64,000 nucleotides of DNA from Siphonodentalium dalli. Taxonomy: Eukaryota; Mollusca; Scaphopoda; Gadilida; Siphonodentaliidae. Within the stretch, counting starts at the first letter, position 1. The number at the start of each line of letters is the position of its first letter. The translations under genes and the position numbers were made by a program. The stretch is taken from positions 132,373,990 to 132,437,989 of the forward strand of contig CP136067.1 in assembly GCA_032622095.1 (NCBI GenBank), read 5' to 3'. This document shows, piece by piece, positions 47,227-59,300 of the stretch. The notes under the pieces were generated by a model that was not told the DNA's origin, did not search any database, and saw only the letters and a list, made by a program, of their open reading frames with translations.

Positions 47227-47446
47227 TTACTATGGTATATGCCCTATCACTAACTCGCGGCCATTTTGGATCCACCAGGTCCGGTTCCGTGGTTTTACAT
47301 AAAAGTCATGAATAATTCAAAATCTCCATAATATGGAAATGCTACTCCAAAACTTTCATCTGTAGCATGGAAACCAATGAACCGGGACTGGATCAATCTA
47401 TGAAACACGGAACGGGACCTGGTGGCCGCGAGTTAGTGATAGGGCA
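47227..47446. mobile_element. MITE with ATATGCCCTATCACTAACTC termini
   Basis: Inverted ends of about 27 bases (ATATGCCCTATCACTAACTC then GCGGCCA) and further pairing through CACCAGGTCC.GTTCCGTG. The centre is unpaired. Confidence 0.75.
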
Positions 47447-47851
47447 TATTGCTATGGATTATTTATTGATATCGACCAATGACCAGTGAAACTTGTAGAT
47501 AATAGTCGGATATAGAGAAAGACAGACAACTCTATTGTTTTATAGAAGATAATCAAAATATTGGTTTATTCCCCTTTGCTATGTTCACAGTCGTAAAGCT
47601 AGAGGTTTGATACAAAACTTCTGAACGATTTGACCGCGTATGTGTATAGGCGTCATAGTCACTTGAGTCAAGTGACGTTCGTTGGCAATGACAACTCACG
47701 TTACAGGTACGTGTGTCTGATCCGGACAATTAGAGGCTCATACGTGTAACTGTGACGATTATTTGTGGATTTGCGGTGTCATTATTTGTCCTCGGTTTCG
47801 GTAAGTCTGAGTCATGTCATTTACTCCTGGTGTATAGCTAACCAGAAGCGC

Positions 47852-48027
47852 TTAGTAATTAGAGGTTATTACCAAGTCTTGGTTAGTTTGAAACCGGCCC
47901 AGACATCAGACCCAGGTAACTTCATATCAGCATGAGACCGAAGGTCGAAGACTGATATGAAATTACCGATGGCTGATATGTCTCTACCAACATCAAACTA
48001 ACCAAAGTATAACCTCATTATTAATTA
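47852..48027. mobile_element. Palindromic MITE
   Basis: TAATTAGAGGTTATTACCAA on the left and the inverse of TAATTAATAATGAGGTTATA on the right, followed inward by TTGGTTAGTTTGA on both sides and an inner TTCATATCAGC/CTGATATGAA hairpin. Confidence 0.65.
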
Positions 48028-48200
48028 GATCAACTATATGGCAATTATACCATGACTATCATTTCATATATCAGTTCATTAGTGTCAATATACAGCAGGT
48101 AGAACAGAAATCGAAAATAATTACATCTTAAATAAGATATTGACGAGTTGAACTTGGTGTATGACTAAGCACGCACGTTATTATGTCCAAGTAGATTTTA

Positions 48201-48620
48201 AAGGTACTCAATCCGATCAGATACAACAACAACAACAACAACATTTCTTCAAAATACACTTTAGTTATCAGAATCGATTAATTGCAACAAACTATGGTAT
48301 CAAATTTCCCAAAACTTGTTATGTTTCAACATTTTGTTCAAGGAAATGTGGCCGTATATTATCACTTGAGTAATTACGAAATTTGGCCGTATTACCAGTT
48401 GTTTTTAGAATTATCCATCTTCATCCGCAATTTTGACCGAGATCACCCGTTTGACGGTGTGTTTCTGGGCCACAAATAATCGAAACAATAAACTTCAAAA
48501 ATAGATATCTGATCACTCTGAGCTTTGATGGGTGGGTTCCTCGACTCGAATAAAATATTCCCCCCCCCCCGAAGCCAAAGAAATAGTAATTTAGGAGCGT
48601 TAAATCAGATTGAGTACCTT
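48201..48620. mobile_element. TA-flanked AAGGTACTCAATCC element, copy 1
   Basis: The ends are AAGGTACTCAATCCGATCAG and the inverse of AAGGTACTCAATCTGATTTA, with TA on both sides. The body has an ACAACAACA run, CTTTAGTTATCAGAATCGAT and GATATCTGATCACTCTGAGC. No coding frame is present. Confidence 0.78.
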
Positions 48621-48924
48621 TATCCATTTCCATTGAAATTACGGAGTAAGCACCAGTTTAGAAAATGTTATGAAACACTCGTCATTACTTCAAGTCAAAG
48701 TAGAAATTGTCGTCACATTGGAATATCACAGAGACTGCGTCCCCGAATGGCTGTTACGTTGGGTGTAAACAATATACTCTTCGCTTGGTGACGTCACAAC
48801 TGATATCAGCTGAGTTTGGTAGGTTATCAGCCGAATTTAGTGTGTTATCAGCCGAGTTTGGAGTGAAATCAGCCGATGTCGCAAGGTAGCTCACGGCAAA
48901 AATATGATTTATAATTAACAATTG

Positions 48925-49366
48925 AAGGTAATCAATCCGATTCGATGGTCCCCATGTCATCAGAGTTCCAACAACAACAACAACATTTTTTTAAATGCTG
49001 CTTCAGTTATCAGAATCGATTAATTGCCCAAAAATAATGCTAACCACAGTCATCTATGGTATAAAATTGCCCAAAACCTGTTATTTATCAACATTTTGGT
49101 CAACGAAATTTTGCCAGTTTGTCAAATATCAGACATAAAAACGCCACTTGATTTTAGAGTTATTCTTCTTCATCCGCAATTTGGTCATAAATTCCTCTCG
49201 TCGACTGTTTACTGGGCCACTTGAAATAAAACTAATTGATTTCAAACATCGATATCTGATCACTCTGAGCTTTGATGGGTGGGTTCCTCGATTCGAATCA
49301 AATATGTTTTACCCCCGAAGCCAAGGAATTAGTAATTTGCGAGCGTTAATTCGGATTGGGTATCTT
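48925..49366. mobile_element. TA-flanked AAGGTACTCAATCC-family element, copy 2
   Basis: It has the same body order and orientation as copy 1 but more divergent ends (AAGGTAATCAATCC / inverse of AAAGATACCCAATCC). Confidence 0.7.
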
Positions 49367-49602
49367 TAAACTATATATCGGTATGATACTATCCTTGTTT
49401 TGATATATTTCGGAACCCCAGTGTAGTGCACATCTCAATGTCGTACGGCTTCTCGAAACTTGTCTAAATATATATATGATACACAATGATCTATTACAAA
49501 AGATAACATTCCAATCAGTGTTCCAATATATGAAGAAAATGTCAATAAATGAAGAGCAGTTCTACATATGTTGAATGTCCGTATCCCGGGTCTGTATCCT
49601 AA

Positions 49603-50005
49603 GGGTACGTTCATACACTGGCAAGTTTGCACGGTATGGTTTGTAGGCATTTTGTCGTGAAAACGATATGGTGCCAGAATATGAACATAAAGTGAAGCTG
49701 TACCAGAGCTAACTACGTCAGAAGTAAAATCTCTGTAGTTCCACCTGTATAGCGATGCTACCGGAATTTGCCTGTAAATAGCATGCAATTATCTTGCATG
49801 AATAAATCATACAGGTATTTGAAGGCAAATTCCAGTAGCACCGTTACAAGTTGAACTATATAAATTTTACTTCTCATGTCTTTCGCTTTGGTAACAATGC
49901 GAGTTATGTGCATGTTTCCGTTCATATTCTGGTACCATGTCGTTTTCTATGACGAAATTCCCGCAAAAAACTTACCGTGCAAACTTGCCAGCGTATGCAC
50001 GTACC
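49603..50005. mobile_element. Palindromic Harbinger-like MITE
   Basis: The left end GGGTACGTTCATACACTGGC (after TAA) is mirrored at the right end by the inverse of GGTACGTGCATACGCTGGC (before TTA). Pairing extends through AAGTTTGCACGGTA and AACGATATGG to a centre near 49795. It lies just downstream of the lectin stop codon. Confidence 0.7.
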
Positions 50006-50170
50006 TTAACGCACTTGTGACTGGAACACGGAGTAGAATAAACAACTGCATGTTGCAAGCACTGGACATTCTGTGACTGTTCATAGTCTTTCGTCTGAGA
50101 GGTTGCAATATCTATTCGTCCCATATGTCTTCACGAGCTCTGTCCTTCCTATCACCTGCTGGTCCTCTCG

Positions 50171-50385
50171 TCACATCTCGCAAACGTACATTACCAAGGT
50201 CGAATCGCATTTACCGTCCCACATCCTGTATTCAGATACGTATTTAGCGTACCACATTCCCATGCAATCATCTCCCCCATAAGTGGGATCACTACCGCCC
50301 CATTCAAACCATGGGATGGGATCTCCATTCCAGTCCCGCATAACATCGGTGCTATCCATGTCCTTACCATCAATCCACAGATTAC
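50171..50385 (-). CDS. Lectin exon 6: second half of C-type lectin domain and stop
   Basis: The acceptor is GTATTAACAG. It encodes N-L-W-I-D-G (the WIGL-type core), W-F-E-W-G-G-S-D-P-T-Y-G-G-D-D-C354, Y-R-M-W-D-G-K-C373 and V-M-Y-V-C382-E-M, then TGA (50173-50171). The invariant cysteines and the W/G framework are present. This was the anchor for finding the rest of the gene. Confidence 0.9.
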
Positions 50386-53300
50386 CTGTTAATACAAAGT
50401 TACCTTTCAAATATTTAGATCTGTTCGAGTGCATATTTGTTCCGATAGGCGTACCGCTAATTAGATGGTTACCGATACATATTACATTATAATAACATAA
50501 AATCACCCGTATGCTACTAAATAATGAACTCTTTATAAAGTTTTTTTTTATTTGTTTAATTTACATCAAACTTAAGAATCGTTTCTAAATAGTGCACTCT
50601 TTATAAAGATGTTTTGTAGTTGTTTAATTCGCATCAAACTTAAAGGTACTAAATCCGATCAGACGGTCCCCATACCATCAAGATACAAAAACAACATTTC
50701 TTCAAAATACGCTTTAGTTATCAGAATCGATTTATTGCAACAAAATAATGCTAACCACTGTCAACTATGGTATCAAATTTCCCAAAACTTTTTATTTATC
50801 AACATTTTGTTCAAGAAAATATGGCCGCGTATTATCACTAAAGTATAACGAAATTTGACCGTATTACCACTTGATTTTAGAGTTATCCATCTTCATCCAC
50901 AATTTTGTCCGAGACGCCCCCCCTTTTGACCACGTGTTTCTGGGCCACATATTATTACACATCTCAAGAAATAACAAACTTCAAAAATCGATATCTGATC
51001 ACTCTGAGCTTTGATGGATGGGTGGGTTTCTCTACTCGAATTAAATGTTTGTTACCTCCCTAAGCCAACGAAATAGTAATTTAAGAGCGTCTGGTCGGAT
51101 TGATTATCTTTAAGAATCGTTACATACTTTATGTTTCATGCTACCCGTATACTACTTGACAATGAACTCTTTATAACGATTTTTTAGCCTGGGTACTAAC
51201 TTAAAAATTTAACGCACCCTAACAAGTCCTTAATATGTCTTTAAAGATCGGTTCGAATCGAATTTAGTGCACTCGATTAGCAAATTTCGTATAAACTTGC
51301 GACTCATTAGAGATCCTCTATAAATTGGTTTCGTCATATCAAATCCAGTCGTAAGTCGGGATTTTTTTTACCCTGTGCCAATGCATTTTCTTATATATGC
51401 GAGTCGACCATAGGTCGCCTCGCATATATAAGAGAATGCATTGGCCTGACAATTTTTTATCATTTGTTTTTAAATAATTGTTTCTTACAATTTTTAGGAC
51501 ATCAAATAAAAAACATCCATTACCCTGCAGGGAGCCCCACACATATATAGAAGCATATAGAAGAGTGTCGTCTGTTTATGTTTGTCTGGGGCTCTGTATG
51601 GGTGAAATTATAAAATTGTTAAAGAATACAAGAAAAAATTATTAAAATTGTAAAAAATTGTTAGGCCAATGCATTCTCTTATATATGCGATGCGACCTAT
51701 GGTCGACTCGCATATATAAGAGAATGCATTGACACAGGGTAAAAAAATCCCGACTTACGACTGGATTTGATATGGCGGGTAACAATTGGTTCCGTCATAC
51801 AGGCAATTGTAACTATAAAAGGTAAGTGTAACTATAATAGTTGAACATGTATTAAAAGTAAATGAATTACTGACTCGGATCTACGTGGCCCCATAACACC
51901 AACAGGTCTGCAAACTCATCCAGCATTTGGCGACTTTTTATCGTGATGAGATGAGCGCCATCAGATTGACAGTTGCGTCGAGCGGTTGAGCTAGTAACAG
52001 CTGAAGGAACGTATTTCAGTTCGTGTGGTTGACCACCAAGGATATATGTGTTATATCTGACAGCCCCTGGAACAATGTAAAACGAAATTCATAACTCACT
52101 TTCTTGTTTTATTATATGTACAAAATGTTTTGTAAATTTCAGACCAATATCATAATGGGCATTGGTATAAATCTTCATCATGCCAGTATACATTTTCTAC
52201 CATGGGTGAAATGTTTCTCACCCTCACAATATGATAGGTATGTTCGAATTATGATAAAAAAATTTGCTTTAAAACAGAAAAATAACCATTTTTTCATGTA
52301 GGTCGACAGAGAGTTTGACAGGAAATATTTAAAAACTACATACTGCATTATCTATGCTATGAAACCAACTAGGGTATGTGCTCAGTCTACCATCTGAAAT
52401 CATGACTGTATAAATAAAAAAAAATTCATTGCATATTTATTTTTTTGGCATCCATTTGCAAGAATATTTTTTTTTTTAATTCACCAATTGCCTTCTTAAT
52501 CAGTTATACACATCGATATACTACATCATAGTTACATTTATTTGAAATGTGAAGAGGTTGTGATGTCAAATGTATGGGCATTTTTCAATAAAGTAGCCGA
52601 TTTCGGTAATAACAAATAAAAACAAATATGTTTCCACAAGATTACATTTATGTCCGTTTTCCGTGGTTAGAGAAATGGGTAAGACAAGAAATAAGTCGGG
52701 TGCCATCGATATCGTCCCCTTGTAAGGTGCTGTGTTTATGCCCCAAACGTATGTATTGTCCCCACCTTTACTGTTAATTGTCTGTATATGGTTTTTGTGT
52801 GGCCTCCAGACCTAAATTATTTGTTGTACATTATTCAAATATAATTTATTTCTCAAAGGTACATTCAACAGTTAACAAATAAATATATAATCATATCAAT
52901 ATAACTGTCAACGAGAAAACAGTTTTGATAGTATGCGTAGAGAGTCATTGGAGATATTTAAACCATTTTACGATTGCGAATAGTCTTGATTACTCAGATA
53001 TATATCGGCGCTTCTAATCATTCTTGAAATGTATACTTGCATAATTACAATGTTCATTACTTAGGAACACAACTGTAAGGGCGCGTACACATCACAGCAC
53101 ATTTTCCTATACAATGGAGATAATCATTATAGCTCGGTAAGTTCTGTGCCCCTCTCCTCATCCCTGACGGGGACGACGCCACAATGCAACATATGTATCC
53201 CTAAACCACAACATGATACTCTTACCTATACCACAGAGATGACCAAATATAAGTTTGGTAGAAACCGCCAACAATAAAAGTGTTCATTAACTCTGATGCA

Positions 53301-56300
53301 ATTTTTCCCACCGTCCCTGATTCGAGCGGTGCGCCATTTATGTATCTGTAAACGAAGTATTACAATTCTATGTACTAGAGACCTTTCGCAAAATCACGAA
53401 TACGATTACGGATGGAAATATCACACCAGTATAATACGGCCAAAATTAGATTTTTACGCACGGAGGTTCTTATGTGAGACGTAATATACCCCACTCAGTT
53501 AATTATGTGCAGATGTGTCAATAATTAGCTTAGGGACGCTATAACATTCTCCGTTCTTACATAATTACCTGTTATCAATAAAATATGTTGCAAGAAAATA
53601 TCTGCAAGAAAATATCAGGTACAATTGTACTCTGATATTTTCTTGCTGCAAAGATTACGCCCGTGAGAAAGCGGCGGGTTATATTGCATTGATTGAGCTC
53701 AATGTGACTAGTGTTAGTCGTGTTTGTTGAAGTGAATTACTGCGGACAAACAACCTATAGTCCATATCGAATATTCATAGAGTTATAAAGTATTATGGAA
53801 AATTTTAAATGCCACCTATTTTAACGAGAAAGGAACGCGCCCTCGTCGTTGGAGTAGGGATGTGTGTTCTTGATGAACACACGAAACGACATCTAAACAG
53901 ACGTTGGTGTGTTCGGCCCTGGGCCACATCCCACATGGAAGAAGGGCGAGGAGCCGCCAACAATTTCTTATTCGAAACGTACATACAGTCCAAATTAAAG
54001 TAAAACAACTAAGTCAAGGCATGTGAGGTACCAAATTATAAAGCATCCCCATACACACATGGACGTGGCTAGAGGGTTTCCGTTGGGGGTGTCCACCTTG
54101 GGAAATTCCAACTGCACCCCCTCTGAATCAGAATCAGACCAAACACAAGTTTTCCATAAAATATTCCATGTGCACCCCCTTGCACCTCAGTGCTCTTAGG
54201 CCTAATATTAGACCATGGTTCGGCCCGGTGTGCGAAAATTTTGTAATCTTAACAAGAAAATCGCAAAATCCTACCATCTAGACTATCCTCAAGCATTGCT
54301 AGAGTTGGAAATTTCAAACCTGACACCCCACTTAGGTTGGAAAATTTACAACTGAGGACAATTCCAATGACAATGTTGACTAAATGTATGACAATATTGT
54401 TTTCTTAAATTAACTAGCAGTTTTTCACTTTTGACTGGCCATGGGGGAGGGACCAGGACACAAGCTTTCCAAGTGTTGGAAATTTCCAACCTGTCACCCC
54501 CCCTGCATGAGGTTGGAAAGTTTCCAACTGATAACAATTTCAGACCATAATTTTTTACCAAAAATAGGAAAATATGCAAATATTGGTCCAAAAAAATTAA
54601 TTCCCCCCAATAATTGTTTTGAAAATCAAACTGCAAGAACATTTTCAACCTAATGTTGGTGTGAAATTTCCAACTAATGTTTTGGCAGGTATGAAATTTC
54701 CAACTGTTGAAAATTTTGACCAAAGTTGGGGGTGAGACACCCCCCCCCCCCCGACCCCCCCCCAAACCCCCCTATCGCACGTCTCTGCACACACGTATAT
54801 ACATGTATATATATAATACATCAGCGGTTCTGACAACCAATAACAAATGGAAATACGTAGTATATTGAAACAGACGATACTATTGATGGATCATAACTCG
54901 AGCGCTTGAATTGTTACGATCATATCCCCGCGAGATTAGTTAACGGATACCGATGGCCACCTATCAAGGTGAACACATATCACCAATTGGCGATAAAATA
55001 TCAGCGCGCTGCCTTCGTCGGATATTTTCCGGTATTATTTATTTCATTGGTCAAGTAAGTCACATGGGGCATACCTGATATTTTCTTGCTGGCCATGTGT
55101 ACGCGCCCTAACTGTTTGGAATACCGTTAATAAATTATTGCAAGACGCATACACAGATTTTCCGATTACGACATCTGGCATACAGTAAAATTAAATCAAC
55201 TATGCGACATTTTTAAAGTTGTACTGTGCGAAAAAGGTGGTCCCCTCAACAATTCTCGTTTCTCGTATTTAACAAATAAAATGGTGACACATAATCAGAA
55301 AAGGCTATTTAATTATAGCTTTGGTTTGTTAGTATAAACACTACTGTAATCTACCTGGTGTTGTCGTGGTTGTAGCCGGCGTGGTTTTTGTTGTTGTGGT
55401 CGTAGTTGTCGTGGTTGTTGTTGTGGTTGATGTTGTTGTGGTTGTTGTTGTTGTTGATGTGGTTTCTGTGGTTGTAGTTTTTGTTGCGATAGTTGTCGTG
55501 GTTGTTGTGGTCATGGTTGTTGTGGTCTTTGTTGTTGTGGTTGTCGTGGATGTGGTGGTCGTGGTTGTTGTGGTTGTTGTTGTTGTTGTTATAGTTGTTG
55601 TGGTCGTAGTTGTCGTTGCCGTGGCTGTTGTAGTCCTTGTTGATGTTGTGGTGCTGGTTGTAGTCGTCGTCGTTATCGAACCTGAAACATATTTTTTTCG
55701 CTGACTGGAAGATTGTCAATCCTTTTCCACGCGCATCTAAAACATCGCGAATATGCAATTAAATTAGACATCATAACATTATATTGTGAGTTTAGTATAT
55801 TAGACATCATAACATTATATTGTGAGTTTAGTATATTAGCCATCATAACATTATATTGTGAGTTTAGTATATTAGACATCATAACATTATATTGTGAGTT
55901 TAGTATATTAGACATCATAACATTATATTGTGAGTTTAGTATATTAGACACCATAACATTATATTGTGAGTTTAGTATATTCAGGCTGAGGCCAGCCATT
56001 CAATCTTTCACGGGAATACGAACACTTGCTTTGTTTTATTAATCGGTAACATAACTCACATATTGGGTGAAAGTAATCTGCAATTGTGTGTTTACGGATG
56101 ATGTTATGGACAAAGCAGACCACATCGGCTGGTCCCACGAGAACCTGCTCACGCACGGGCTGGAGATACGGCCGCACAATATAGTTCCGCTATTAACCAT
56201 TAACTTACCAAGACTAACATTTTCTGCCTACAATAAAACGACATACACGCCCCAACATCATGCAGTTCTCGGTCTGCTAATAACCCAACATCATACATGT

Positions 56301-59300
56301 ATGTCAACTATCATAGACTATATTCACGAAGAAACAGAGGTGAATCGCTCACCAAAGCGTAACAATTAACCTTGGAAATGCCAACATCGCCGAACATGTT
56401 TGCTGTGAGTGTGGCTAACAACCAGGACCAGTCCGGACCACCCCTGCAATGATTAGGGTTGATTTAATGGACATAACTGATAGTGTGTCTCTCGATAACA
56501 GGTCCATGCAAGGACAGAAGCAAGGACGAATCGCTCACCAAAGTGACTATTAACACTGAGTCTCGCAATGCCACTATCACAGAACATGTTTAGCGTCAAC
56601 GAACCTAACAGTTCGACCAGCAAAACCACCCCTGTGGTGGCTAGGCCTGACTTTCGCTGACATCGCATGACCAAGTTCTCGGTGGACTCGCGACTGTTAT
56701 ATCTACTAAAATCACGCATGTAGACACTGCAGGGGTGGTCCGGGCTAATCCGGTCTGATCCGGGCGTAATTAACCGCACATAAGTTCATAGAGCACCAAT
56801 GTTAATTTACTCTCTCACCTTCATTCTGTACACATCGATAACTTGAACTACTCAACTGACTTGGTACACATGTCTCACCCAGATCACATATAATACCATA
56901 GCATGGCTCTCCTGGTTTCTGAAATGAGTATCAAAATGTTCAGTTGACGAGTACAGCCTACAAATATTAAGAATACGTATGTAAGTAGCGAGTACAGTTT
57001 TATAAATTATGAATTTTTTCTGCCCAGCGTAAACACTGTTTGGGGGACGCAGTTAGAAATTCTATGTTGGACGCCCACGCCCCCCCCCCCCCCGCTCAAA
57101 CAAAACATCTAGTCACGTCTCTGCTGGTATGTCCCCACCATTGCCACCAAGTCCATGCCCGGGACACGTGATATAAAGTAAAGTCAAAATCCATGCCAAT
57201 GTTTCAGTATCCTTGTTAGAAATAGACTCGTTCTCTAGTTTAAACCATACGATGAACGAGGTAATTAAAAATGGGCTCTTTAAAGCAATTCTTGTTACAA
57301 ACTTGAATCTGAGTTCTGTGTTATATCGATCGCAGCTGTAGTAATATTAATACTTTTTCATTGAGATCGGGTATAATAACCACATCCTTGTTTTTCCTTC
57401 GTGTGATAGCCGTTCGCTGGGACGCGGCGACAGGATGAGGTTGAGAGACTGAATTGTTATCTGAAACTTTCAAACTGTTGGATATTTGCAACCTGACACC
57501 GACCTAAGGATGCAAAATTGCCGACACGACTGATGATATTTCGGACCACAATTTTGACAAAGAGTATAAAATATACTACTAAAAACAATAATGTGCCCAC
57601 TAATTACTTGTTGGAAAATCAAAAAATGAGAAATTTTTCATCCTATATGTGGATGTAAAATTTCCAACTAATGTTGTGTCACGCATGCTGAAAATTTGGA
57701 CCAAAGGGGTTAGACACCCCAACACCCTGTCCACATGTCACTGGATTCAAGGGGCGTGCAGTTGGAAATTTTAAGTTGGACACCTCCCCCCCAAACGGAT
57801 ACCCTATAGCCACGTTCCTGCTTGAATCAGACACAATATCTGGAAATTCAACACGCACCAGCCTTGAGTTGTGATTTTCTAACTGGAACAGAGACCCTTT
57901 ATAAGTTTATATACACGTCCCTGTCAACATGCGTATGCAAAATTCAACCTGTGTACCACAGTGCATTCCGGAAGAAAAGTTATAGTAACGTAAGGACTCT
58001 TGTATCATCTTTAACACTTTCGTGACAGGAGGTGCGCTGTTGCAGCATTACAGATCCTGTGCCAGAACATTCTCTTATATATGCGAGTCTCCCATATTGG
58101 GAGTTTCGCATATATATGATAATGCACTGGCTTTCAAGGTCAAGGTAAATATTGTAAGGCTAATGCCTTCTCTGCATGATATATCCGAGACTCTGATATA
58201 TCCGATAGTGCATTGGCACAGGGTTTTCGCAATATTTCAGGAAGGATTATAAAAATCATGTTTATAAATAGATATAGAGTCACACAGTTTTGGGACGGGT
58301 AAGTGATTATCGCACGAGAGCGTTTCGCGCAATGATACCCCAAGATACAAAGGCTCGCGGGGTATCCTTCCGCGAAACGCTCGAGTGCGATAATCGCTTA
58401 TCCGTACCAAAACTCTTTATCACAACCCCATTCACAAATGAAATTGTTAATTACATGTATAAGAAGTTTTTTGATAAAATTTATTGTTTTGCAACAATTT
58501 TGACCTGACAAATATAAGAAATTCTCGTTGCGTCGCCTCTTGCAACGTCATGGCGAAGCTTGCCACAACAAAAACGTTAGGATCACTCTATAGCTTTCTG
58601 TCGAAAATGACCACTCATTGAAAGCCACAATTGAAAGCCATTGCTTTTAGTGAGAATATATACAACACTGGGCATGTAATACATTTAAATGTAAGGTGGT
58701 CACAATAAGGATAAATGAGATAAGAATAATAAATCATTAGTAAATACACATCATGGGCACAGGGACGTGGCTAGTGGCTCTCCGTTCGGGGTGTCCACTT
58801 TGGGAATTTCCAACTGCACCCCCTTTGAATCCGACCAAACTCAAATTTTGCATGATTCCATTTTCACACCCGTTGCACCTCAGTGCTCAGTAGCCTATAT
58901 ATTCATAAGCCATGATTCTTTTTACCCGGTATGAGAACATTCAAGCTTTCCTATTGTTGGAAATATCAAACCTCATACTACCTTAGGTTGGAAAATACTC
59001 CAACTGATGACTGTTTCAGTCAACCTTTTGACCAAGCGTAGTAAAATATTTCGGTTCGGCCCGGTGTGTGAAAATTTTGAAATCTGAACAAGAAAATCGC
59101 AAAATCTTAGTATCTAGACTAGCCTCAAGCCTTCCTAGAGTAGGAAATTTCAAACCTTAGGTTTGAAAATTTCCAACTGATGACAATTCCAATGACATTG
59201 TTGACCAAATGTAGGAAAATATTGTTTTCTTAAATTAACTAGCAGTTGTTGACTAGCCACGGGGGTAGAAACAGGACACAATCCTTCCAAGTGTTGGAAA

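Larger units (their letters stand above)
53079..55108. mobile_element. 2.0-kb Harbinger-like element with TAA duplication
   Basis: The ends are GGGCGCGTACACAT and its inverse, with TAA on both sides (53076-53078, 55109-55111), typical of PIF/Harbinger. A possible transposase remnant lies at 53809-54003, and a hAT-like MITE (54058-54787) is nested inside. It sits in the lectin intron between the Thr-rich exon and the lectin-domain exons. Confidence 0.72.

Noticed and set aside
55366-55704. Plus-strand valine-rich frame and minus-strand Asn/His-rich frame
   Set aside because: Both are shadow frames of the threonine-coding exon; only the Thr frame has splice sites, compatible phases and third-position variation.
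55713-56042. Frames over the 36-bp repeat on both strands giving 12-residue peptide repeats
   Set aside because: The repeat unit is a multiple of three, so any frame stays open. It lies in an intron and copies do not vary by codon position.
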